Below, piece by piece: positions 1 through 4,840 of a stretch of DNA of 5,009 nucleotides. The notes below the pieces were generated by a model. The model was not told the origin of the DNA and searched no databases. It saw nothing but the letters and a program-made list of their open reading frames with translations. Position 1 is the first letter of the stretch; each line of letters begins with the position of its first letter. This DNA is from Gemmatimonadota bacterium (lineage in GTDB: Bacteria > Gemmatimonadota > Gemmatimonadetes > Gemmatimonadales > GWC2-71-9), in assembly GCA_003220985.1 (NCBI GenBank), contig QHTY01000010.1, positions 1-5,009 of the forward strand. The letters are read 5' to 3'. The position numbers were made by a program, and so were the translations under genes.

Positions 1-1
1 C

Positions 2-1237
2 GTCATCGTCGCAGCCGGTGGCGCGGAGCGGGACGCGATCCAGTGGTTCGGGAGCCACCGGGTCCCGCGCGACGTGCCGTCGCTCGTGGTCGGTACGGAC
101 CCGGGACGCCGTATAGCCATGCAGCTCGTGACCCGTGGTGCGAACGACTACTTTGCGCTGCCGGACGATCTCGAGGTCTTCCGGAACGCCGTGAGCGCCG
201 CGGTGAACGCCGGACGGGCGCGCACGGCGGAGGGGGACGACGGGAACGATGACGCGTTCGCCGCGCTCGTGGGCGAGAGCCCAGCCCTCAAGAAAGAGCT
301 GGCGCGGGCGGCGCGACTCCTGCCGCACCGGAGCGCGAGCGCCCTGCTTGTCGGCGAGACGGGGACCGGGAAGGAGCTGCTCGCGCGGGCGATCCACTGT
401 GGCGGACCGCGCCGCGGCGCGCCGTTCGTTGCCGTCAACTGCTCGGCCCTGCCGGAGCAACTCATCGAGTCCGAACTGTTCGGCCACGAGCGGGGCTCGT
501 TCACGGATGCGCACGCGGCCAAGCCGGGGCTGTTCGAGGTCGCCGATACCGGCACGCTCTTCCTGGACGAGATCGCGGACCTGCCGCTCGCCGTCCAGGC
601 CAAGCTGCTGCGCGTCTTGGAGGACAAGGAGATCCGGCGGGTTGGCGGCACCAAGTCGCGCGCCGTCGACGTGCGCATTCTCGCCGCGGCCAACCATCAT
701 CTCGCCGAGCGCGTGCGCGGGGGGACGTTCCGCGAGGACCTCTTCTTCCGCCTGAGCACGGTCGTGCTCAAACTGCCGCCGCTCCGGGAACGTGGCGACG
801 ACCTGATGATCGTCGCGCGGGCGCTGCTCGCGCGGCTTGCGCACGAGTATGGCCTGCCCGTCCCGGCCCTGACATCCGACGTGATCCGCCAGCTCCGCAG
901 CCATCCCTGGCCCGGGAATATCCGTGAGCTGAAGAATGCGCTGGAACGGGCGTTGCTCCTATCGCCCCGTGGCGAGCTGAGCGCGGACGAGTTCCTGCCT
1001 GCCGGAGACGCCGGGTCCACCCAGGACGGTCCGATTCCATTCCCCGCGCCGCTGCACCAGATCACGGCCGCCGCCGTCCGCGCCACGGTACGGATGAGCG
1101 GCGGGAATCGCAGCGAGGCGGCGCGGCGGCTCTCGATCTCACCGCGGCGCCTGCGGCGCCTCTTGAGCGGCGCTCTCGACGTGGGTGAGGACGTGGATGA
1201 AGGCTGGTGGGTGGAGGCGCCCGCTCGGTCGATGTAG
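2..1237 (+). CDS. Sigma-54-dependent transcriptional activator with degenerate receiver (5' partial)
   Basis: Enhancer-binding protein of the NtrC class, which uses ATP hydrolysis to remodel sigma-54 RNA polymerase into open complexes. The frame is open from base 2, so the gene starts outside the window; GTG 74 is only an internal codon. About 411 residues are visible. Residues 1-70 look like the second half of a receiver, ending in RGANDYFALPDD. AAA+ motifs follow in order: Walker A GETGTGK (nt 353-373), loop-1 motif GSFTDA (494-511; consensus GAFTGA), Walker B TLFLDEI (about 554-574), the arginine region FREDLFFRL (728-754) and sensor II WPGNIREL (908-931). A Fis-type helix-turn-helix, GGNRSEAARRLSISPRRLRR, lies at about 1100-1159, followed by a 24-residue tail. 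In the receiver, Ala (11-13) sits where the phospho-Asp is expected and Leu (158-160) where the conserved Lys is expected. The class is certain. The target is inferred to be the two promoter modules downstream. Confidence 0.95.
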   Translation, partial: VIVAAGGAERDAIQWFGSHRVPRDVPSLVVGTDPGRRIAMQLVTRGANDYFALPDDLEVFRNAVSAAVNAGRARTAEGDDGNDDAFAALVGESPALKKELARAARLLPHRSASALLVGETGTGKELLARAIHCGGPRRGAPFVAVNCSALPEQLIESELFGHERGSFTDAHAAKPGLFEVADTGTLFLDEIADLPLAVQAKLLRVLEDKEIRRVGGTKSRAVDVRILAAANHHLAERVRGGTFREDLFFRLSTVVLKLPPLRERGDDLMIVARALLARLAHEYGLPVPALTSDVIRQLRSHPWPGNIRELKNALERALLLSPRGELSADEFLPAGDAGSTQDGPIPFPAPLHQITAAAVRATVRMSGGNRSEAARRLSISPRRLRRLLSGALDVGEDVDEGWWVEAPARSM

Positions 1238-1242
1238 ATGGG

Positions 1243-1261
1243 CGCGACTGTACAAGTCGCG
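1243..1261. promoter_or_regulatory. Perfect 7-bp inverted repeat between activator and solute-binding protein genes
   Basis: The arms CGCGACT and AGTCGCG are separated by GTACA. The dyad starts 5 bases after the activator's TAG and ends 25 bases before the next gene's ATG. It is followed by AAACTGG rather than a T-run, so it is not a classical intrinsic terminator. The geometry (7-5-7) matches the dyads at 2956-2976 and 3475-3493, but the arm sequence differs. It could be an operator for the solute-binding protein gene, a weak terminator, or an mRNA hairpin in the 5' leader. Confidence 0.45.
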
Positions 1262-1286
1262 AAACTGGACGCATCGTTGGCCCTCC

Positions 1287-2921
1287 ATGAACCCGTCACG
1301 CAGAAGCTTTCCGTTGATCGCGGCGGGCCTGCTGCTCGGCTCGCTCCTCGGGTGCACGTCACGCGGCGGATGTAGCGGCGACTATTGTGGGACGCTGGTC
1401 ATCGCGGCCGCGGGTGAGCCGGACATTCTCCTGTCCCCGATCACCCAGCTGGGTATTGCGCGTGATGTGTCGGACCAGCTGTTCCTCAAGCTTGCCGACC
1501 TCGGGATGTCCGCCAATACCATCGGCGACGATGGCTTCGTCCCGCAGCTCGCGGCGCGATGGGACTGGACCGACAGCGTCACGCTGACGTTCCACCTCGA
1601 CCCGCGAGCGAAGTGGCAGGACGGAGTGCCTGTCACGGCGGCCGACGTCGCCTTCACGTTCGACATTTACTCCGATTCGACCGTCGACTCGCCATCGCGG
1701 TCCGCCCTGCGCGAGATTGTTGCGGTGACGGCCCGCGACTCTCTCACCGCCGTGTTTCGGTTCCGCCGTCCCTACGCCGAAATGTTCTACGACGCGGTCT
1801 ATCACATGCGCGTGCTGCCCGCGCATCTCCTACGCGACGTGCCGCGGACCGCGTGGCAAGCCGCGCCGTTCGGACGGCAGCCGATCGGCGACGGGCCGTA
1901 CCGGTTCGTGCGCTGGAAAGCCGGAGAGAGTCTCGAGCTGGCCGCTGATTCGACCTTCTTCCTCGGGCGGCCTCACCTGCGCCGGCTGATCTGGCGCTTT
2001 ACGCCCAATCTCGACGTCGCGGTGTCGCAGCTCATTGCCGGACAGGCGGACGCGATCGAAGTCCTGGGGCCGCCGGCCAACCTGAAGCGGGTCCATGACG
2101 TGGCCGGCCTGGCAACCTATCCGTACCCCGGCAACACGTATGGCTTTCTCGCGTTCAACCTGCGCGCGAATGGCGACACGAGCGCTCCACATCCGCTGTT
2201 CGGCAACCGCGAGCTGCGCCGGGCGATCGTGATGGCACTCGATCGCGAGGGCATGCTGCACAACGTCTGGGGAGGGGGCGATCTCGCGGCGGTGCCACCG
2301 GGTCCGATGCCACGTCTCTGGTCGCTGTGGGACTCTAGCTTGGCCCGTAATCTGGCCCACGACTCCGTCGCCGAGGCGCGGCTACTGGCGGCGCAGCGCG
2401 GCCGGCGAGCGTTCCACCTGCTCGTGCCCACCACGAGCGGTCTGCGCCGGCAGTACGCGCGTCTGATTCAGGCGCAGTTGCAGCCATTCGGGTGGGATGT
2501 TCGCATCGACGAGTTGGATCTCGCTGTGGTGCAGCAACGAGTGGGTGCGGGACAGTTCGACGCGGTGCTGGGGGCGTGGTACTCAGGGCCGTCGCCCATC
2601 GACGGGACGCTCCAGAATTGGACCCGGCGTGGATTCGGCGGGCTCAACCCGGGCCGCTACGACAATCCGCAGCTCGATCGGTTGCTGGAGGGAGCGGCGC
2701 GGACGCGCAGTCGCGAGGCAGCGACGCGCCAGTTGCGCAGCGCCATCGCGCTGTGGAACAGCGATGCGCCGGCCGCCACCCTGTATGCCCCGGACAATGT
2801 TGCCGCCGTCAATCGGCGTGTCAGCGAAGTCACAATCAGGCCGGATTCATGGTTGGCGCTGGTGCGGATGTGGCGCATTCCAGCGTCGCAGTTGAGCGGT
2901 CGGGACCGGGTCGGAAGCTAG
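1287..2921 (+). CDS. Family 5 extracellular solute-binding lipoprotein (peptide/oligopeptide/nickel type)
   Basis: Periplasm-facing substrate-binding component of a DppA/OppA/NikA-type ABC importer, 544 residues, close to the family's usual length. Residues 1-23 form a lipoprotein signal peptide: n-region NPSRRSF, hydrophobic core, then LLGC with the lipidated Cys at 23. Cys 29 and 34 follow closely. The family signature, FHLDPRAKWQDGVPVTAADV, spans residues 102-121. Typical later blocks are IGDGPYRFVRW (200-210), FNLRANGD...NRELRRAIVMALDR (290-320) and the C-terminal lobe GQFDAVLGAWYSGPSPIDGT (422-441). I chose ATG 1287 because the signal peptide begins there. GTG 1185 and ATG 1197 are also in frame, and ATG 1197 has an AGG six bases upstream, but either would overlap the activator and put 30 or more residues before the signal. 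No clear Shine-Dalgarno precedes 1287. No permease or ATPase gene is adjacent, so this looks like an orphan binding protein. The ligand cannot be read from the sequence. Confidence 0.93.
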   Translation: MNPSRRSFPLIAAGLLLGSLLGCTSRGGCSGDYCGTLVIAAAGEPDILLSPITQLGIARDVSDQLFLKLADLGMSANTIGDDGFVPQLAARWDWTDSVTLTFHLDPRAKWQDGVPVTAADVAFTFDIYSDSTVDSPSRSALREIVAVTARDSLTAVFRFRRPYAEMFYDAVYHMRVLPAHLLRDVPRTAWQAAPFGRQPIGDGPYRFVRWKAGESLELAADSTFFLGRPHLRRLIWRFTPNLDVAVSQLIAGQADAIEVLGPPANLKRVHDVAGLATYPYPGNTYGFLAFNLRANGDTSAPHPLFGNRELRRAIVMALDREGMLHNVWGGGDLAAVPPGPMPRLWSLWDSSLARNLAHDSVAEARLLAAQRGRRAFHLLVPTTSGLRRQYARLIQAQLQPFGWDVRIDELDLAVVQQRVGAGQFDAVLGAWYSGPSPIDGTLQNWTRRGFGGLNPGRYDNPQLDRLLEGAARTRSREAATRQLRSAIALWNSDAPAATLYAPDNVAAVNRRVSEVTIRPDSWLALVRMWRIPASQLSGRDRVGS

Positions 2922-2955
2922 GCCTCGCGTTCGACCGGTTCAAATCGCCCCGCCG

Positions 2956-2976
2956 CCAGGGCCGAAACGACCCTGG
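2956..2976. promoter_or_regulatory. Inverted repeat A: putative activator-binding site (alternatively a terminator hairpin)
   Basis: Arms CCAGGGCC (2956-2963) and GACCCTGG (2969-2976) flank a GAAAC spacer; seven of eight pairs match, with one C/A mismatch. The centre at 2966 lies 109 bp before the start site predicted for promoter A, within the usual enhancer range for sigma-54 activators. The site begins 35 bp after the solute-binding protein's stop codon, so a transcription terminator is the alternative reading, but no T-run follows. Confidence 0.45.
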
Positions 2977-3048
2977 GGCCCCCACGTGCCGATCGCGCCT
3001 GCACGCACAACTCCCGACGACTCAATGACGTAGCTCCAGAGGCGACGC

Positions 3049-3063
3049 CGGAACGCTTCCTGC
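3049..3063 (+). promoter_or_regulatory. Putative sigma-54 (-24/-12) promoter A, upstream of TPR-like gene
   Basis: CGGAACG-CTTC-CTGC matches the sigma-54 consensus TGGCACG-N4-TTGC at 8 of 11 defined positions, with GG (3050-3051) and GC (3062-3063) separated by exactly ten bases. The predicted start site is near 3075, only three bases before the GTG at 3078, so the transcript would be nearly leaderless or translation would start further in. It is weaker than promoter B because the first T is C. Confidence 0.4.
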
Positions 3064-3077
3064 TTTCAGCGTCGGTT

Positions 3078-3551
3078 GTGACCATTGTCGCCTTGAGCTG
3101 CGGGGATCCCGCTCTTGACCGCGCGCTGGCGGAGGCCGACAAGCCGGTAGAGCGGGCCGAGGCGTTGCGGGCGCGGGTGGAGATCTACGCCCTGCGTGGC
3201 GACCTGGACTTGGCGCACCACGACCTTGACGCGCTCGCGGAGCTGCGCGGCTTCGTCCCCAATTCGATCCACGACGCCGAGGATCTACGCGTCGTCGCAC
3301 TGGTACGGGCGGCAGAGGGTGACCTCGCGGCTGCCGAACGGGCGCTCCACGAGGTGATCCGGCGCGCGGAGGTGCACCGCCAGCCTCAGCTCCAGGCCGC
3401 AGCGTCGCGGGACCTCGCGACACTGCGCCGGGCGGGCTTCATCGCCCGCGCCGAGGTCCAAATCGACCCGCCCTCAGGGTCAAAGCGACCCTGTGGCAGC
3501 GAGTCGCATATCGCGCTCACGCACGCAACTCTCGCTACGTCACCGGCCTAG
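3078..3551 (+). CDS. Small TPR-like helical protein, start uncertain
   Basis: 157 residues if GTG 3078 is the start. Two consecutive tetratricopeptide-like helical hairpins are visible at about residues 27-58 and 69-102. Both share the turn GDL(D/A)xA, and the first has the typical Tyr (EIYALRGDLDLA). G/C-rich third positions through about residue 125 support real coding. The last 32 residues (from about nt 3455) are encoded by copy B of the intergenic repeat, whose counterpart in copy A is non-coding, so this tail is probably not an ancestral part of the protein. No Shine-Dalgarno precedes 3078, and the frame is open back to 2922 without any ATG, GTG or TTG. The hydrophobic stretch just upstream, ending in ALSC (Cys codon 3099-3101), resembles a lipoprotein signal but has no start codon. 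The gene could be intact, a 5'-damaged lipoprotein gene, or a fragment of a larger TPR protein. No catalytic motif was seen; the role is unknown. Confidence 0.6.
   Translation: MTIVALSCGDPALDRALAEADKPVERAEALRARVEIYALRGDLDLAHHDLDALAELRGFVPNSIHDAEDLRVVALVRAAEGDLAAAERALHEVIRRAEVHRQPQLQAAASRDLATLRRAGFIARAEVQIDPPSGSKRPCGSESHIALTHATLATSPA
3475..3493. promoter_or_regulatory. Inverted repeat B: putative activator-binding site
   Basis: Perfect 7-bp arms CAGGGTC and GACCCTG surround AAAGC. The centre at 3484 lies 108 bp before the start site predicted for promoter B, matching copy A to within a base. The dyad sits within the coding tail of the TPR-like gene (residues about 133-139), which makes a terminator for that gene unlikely and favours a DNA-binding site. 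Fis-type helix-turn-helix dimers, as in the activator at 2-1237, typically bind such dyads. Confidence 0.5.
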
Positions 3552-3565
3552 GTGGAGCGCAGTCG

Positions 3566-3580
3566 TGGAACGCTTTCTGC
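3566..3580 (+). promoter_or_regulatory. Putative sigma-54 (-24/-12) promoter B, upstream of lipoprotein array
   Basis: TGGAACG-CTTT-CTGC matches TGGCACG-N4-TTGC at 9 of 11 defined positions and is followed by T, as the extended consensus prefers. The essential GG (3567-3568) and GC (3579-3580) are separated by ten bases. The predicted start site is near 3592, giving a 5' leader of about 44 bases before ATG 3636, room enough for the Shine-Dalgarno at 3626. No other convincing promoter was seen in front of the array. Confidence 0.5.
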
Positions 3581-3625
3581 TTTCCCGGCCGATGCACGAT
3601 CGCCTTCGGTTATCACTGCAGACGC

Positions 3626-3629
3626 GGAG
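3626..3629 (+). promoter_or_regulatory. Ribosome binding site of first ZU5-like lipoprotein
   Basis: GGAG, six bases before ATG 3636. It fixes the start at 3636 in preference to the in-frame GTG at 3552, which would place 28 extra residues before the signal peptide and lies upstream of the predicted transcription start. Confidence 0.75.
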
Positions 3630-3635
3630 TATCGC

Positions 3636-4241
3636 ATGATCGTCCGCCGTTTCCTGATTCCCCTCGGGCTCCTCGCCGGTGCGGCCGCGCTCGTCTTGAG
3701 CTGCCGGGACGCAACGCCGGTCGGCGTCGACGCGCGCACGTCCGTGCTGCTGGCCGGAAGGCACGCGCAGCCCCCGGCCGGTGACGACCGCGACGACGAT
3801 GGCGACGAAATCGAAGACGGCGATTCCCTCGTCTCCTGCCGGCCGCTCCCCTACGACTCCGTGACCCGGACCATCGGACCCGAGGGAGGAGAGCTTGAGG
3901 TCGGCCGCAATTGGCTGGTGATCCCGCAGGGGGCGCTGCGCGACCCGGTGAGCATTACCGCAGTGGCGCCGTCGGACACTGTGGCCATGGTTCGCTTCCG
4001 GCCAGAGGGCCTCCGCTTCTTGAGCACCGCGCTGCTCGTGCTGACGTATGACAACTGCCGGATTCCGAGGCCGGCGACGCCTCGGATCGCGCTCGTCACC
4101 GATTCCTATCGCGTCATCGAGTTCCTGACGTCCGAGGCCGCCTCGCCCAGCGACCATCGGCTGCCGAAGGGGCACCAAGAGGGGCACCGGCGTGTCGTCG
4201 GTGAGCTGCACCACTTCTCGAACTACGCCGTGGCCTGGTAA
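3636..4241 (+). CDS. ZU5-like domain lipoprotein, paralog 1 of 3
   Basis: 201 residues, predicted to be exported and lipid-anchored. The signal peptide starts MIVRRFLIPL and ends in VLSC, with the lipidated Cys at 23. An acidic linker follows (DDRDDDGDEIEDGD, residues 50-63). The beta-rich domain runs from about 68 to 201. It has the ZU5-like features GPEGGELEVG (81-90), IPQGAL (96-101), the FRPEGLRF block (121-128), LTYDNC (136-141) and the terminal strand HFSNYAVAW (193-201). Cys 68 and Cys 141 are both conserved in paralog 2, so a disulfide is plausible. The ZU5 assignment rests on motif order and is not proven. HFS is the sequence at which animal ZU5/FIIND proteins (PIDD, CARD8) cut themselves; whether that happens here is unknown. 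Paralog 2 follows after 9 bases, indicating one transcript. The specific function is not recognisable. Confidence 0.88.
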   Translation: MIVRRFLIPLGLLAGAAALVLSCRDATPVGVDARTSVLLAGRHAQPPAGDDRDDDGDEIEDGDSLVSCRPLPYDSVTRTIGPEGGELEVGRNWLVIPQGALRDPVSITAVAPSDTVAMVRFRPEGLRFLSTALLVLTYDNCRIPRPATPRIALVTDSYRVIEFLTSEAASPSDHRLPKGHQEGHRRVVGELHHFSNYAVAW

Positions 4242-4250
4242 AGACTCAAC

Positions 4251-4832
4251 ATGGATTCGGAGAATCGCGTGGCCTTTCGCCGTTCGCTGATGCCGCTCGC
4301 GCTACTCGCTGCGCTCGCCGCGACCTCGAGCTGCACCGACCCCTCGCCGCTCGGCGTCCCCGCATTCCGGAGGGGAGGCAGGGGGCAAGAGGGATCGACC
4401 AAGGGGACCGGCCTGCTCGCGTGCTCGCAGACCTACGATTCCGTGACCCAGGTGGTCGGCCCCGCGGGTGGGTTCATCGTCGTCGGCTCCCACATCCTGT
4501 GGGTCGATACGATGGCGCTCGCGGACACCGTGCGCATCACCGCGGTGGCTTCGGCGGACACGGTGCGGTCGGTTCGGTTCCAGCCCGACGGCCTCCAATT
4601 CCGGACCAACGGCGCGGGATGGTCGGCGGTGCTCTTTACGAGCTTCAAGGACTGCGGGGTGCCGACGGCCGATGCGCTCCGGATCGCCCAGATCACTGAC
4701 TCCCTGCAGGTCATTCGCTACCTGGACCGGGCCTCGATCTGGATCAAGGTCAGGAGGAATGCCTGGAGTCAGGGGAACCAGTATATCGCAGGGGTGCTGA
4801 ACCACTTCTCTCAATACGCCGTGGCGTGGTAG
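4251..4832 (+). CDS. ZU5-like domain lipoprotein, paralog 2 of 3
   Basis: 193 residues from ATG 4251, or 187 from GTG 4269. It aligns end to end with paralog 1, with roughly 40-45% identity over the domain by eye: YDSVT, GPxGG, ITAVA, FxPxGLxF and HFSxYAVAW are all shared. The lipobox is TSSC (Cys 28), and the partner cysteines are 58 and 135. The linker is basic and Gly-rich (RRGGRGQEGSTKG, residues 40-52), opposite in charge to that of paralog 1. The IPQGAL motif of paralog 1 is replaced by WVDTMAL (84-90). Start choice: ATG 4251 lies 9 bases after the previous stop, homologous in position to paralog 3's ATG, but lacks a good Shine-Dalgarno. GTG 4269 has GGAG six bases upstream and aligns with paralog 1's ATG. 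It sits between two paralogs as the middle gene of an apparent operon. Confidence 0.88.
   Translation: MDSENRVAFRRSLMPLALLAALAATSSCTDPSPLGVPAFRRGGRGQEGSTKGTGLLACSQTYDSVTQVVGPAGGFIVVGSHILWVDTMALADTVRITAVASADTVRSVRFQPDGLQFRTNGAGWSAVLFTSFKDCGVPTADALRIAQITDSLQVIRYLDRASIWIKVRRNAWSQGNQYIAGVLNHFSQYAVAW
4259..4262 (+). promoter_or_regulatory. Possible internal ribosome binding site for GTG 4269
   Basis: CGGAGAATCGCGTG here mirrors CGGAGTATCGCATG in front of paralog 1: same GGAG, same six-base spacer. This suggests that GTG 4269 is, or once was, the initiation codon of paralog 2, making ATG 4251 a competing or secondary start. Confidence 0.45.
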
Positions 4833-4835
4833 GAG
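4831..4835 (+). promoter_or_regulatory. Ribosome binding site of paralog 3, overlapping the stop of paralog 2
   Basis: AGGAG, five bases before ATG 4841. Its first two bases are the last two of paralog 2's TAG stop, so a ribosome terminating on paralog 2 sits on this site. This favours translational coupling. Confidence 0.75.
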
Positions 4836-4840
4836 CTGAC

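Larger units (their letters stand above)
2937..3067 (+). repeat. Diverged direct repeat, copy A (putative sigma-54 promoter module)
   Basis: This segment aligns with 3455-3584 at an offset of 518 falling to 517, i.e. about one net indel. Identity is roughly 70% by eye over the first 80 columns, weaker in the middle, and almost complete over the last 18 bases. Conservation is blocky: GGTYCAAATCG at the left, the dyad at 2956-2976, ATCGCGC...AACTCYCG at 2992-3016, and GGAACGCTTYCTGCTTTC at the right end. It fills most of the non-coding gap between the solute-binding protein gene and the TPR-like gene. The pattern resembles conserved protein-binding sites separated by drifting spacers. Confidence 0.75.
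3455..3584 (+). repeat. Diverged direct repeat, copy B (putative sigma-54 promoter module)
   Basis: Second copy of the segment at 2937-3067, here placed before the ZU5-like lipoprotein array. Its left two thirds overlap the 3' end of the TPR-like gene (TAG at 3549-3551). It carries the better-preserved versions of both the dyad and the -24/-12 element. Similarity to copy A fades just after the shared CTGCTTTC. Confidence 0.75.

Noticed and set aside
1266..1281. -24/-12-like TGGAC...TTGGC before the solute-binding protein gene
   Set aside because: GG and GC are separated by 11, not 10, bases, and the predicted start would fall beyond the ATG.
1185..1286. Upstream starts (GTG 1185, ATG 1197) for the solute-binding protein
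   Set aside because: They would overlap the activator and bury the signal peptide 30 or more residues in. ATG 1197 does have an AGG at good spacing, so it is not excluded absolutely.
697..1362. Minus-strand frame of 221 codons opposite the activator
   Set aside because: Low-complexity Arg/Ser-rich translation with no motif; the activator AAA+ motifs on the + strand are unambiguous.
2956..2976. Intrinsic terminator after the solute-binding protein gene
   Set aside because: No T-run follows, and the copy B twin lies within coding sequence 108 bp from a promoter-like element. Kept only as an alternative reading.
2919..3101. Read-through of the solute-binding protein's TAG into the TPR-like frame, which is open and in phase
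   Set aside because: The intervening codons form the non-coding repeat copy A. An open run of this length is expected by chance at this GC content.
3552..3635. GTG 3552 as start of paralog 1, giving 229 residues
   Set aside because: It adds 28 residues before a normal lipoprotein signal, whereas ATG 3636 has GGAG at ideal spacing.
3565..3639. 24-codon reading frame from GTG 3565 whose TGA overlaps ATG 3636 of paralog 1 (ATGA), with GGTGGAG upstream, resembling a coupled leader peptide
   Set aside because: Its start lies inside the proposed -24 element and upstream of the predicted transcription start. It has no clear coding bias. It is only plausible if promoter B is wrong.
3540..4214. Long minus-strand frame of 224 codons opposite paralog 1
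   Set aside because: It is Arg/Ala/Gly-rich shadow sequence without any recognisable motif; the + strand frame has signal peptide, domain motifs and paralogs.
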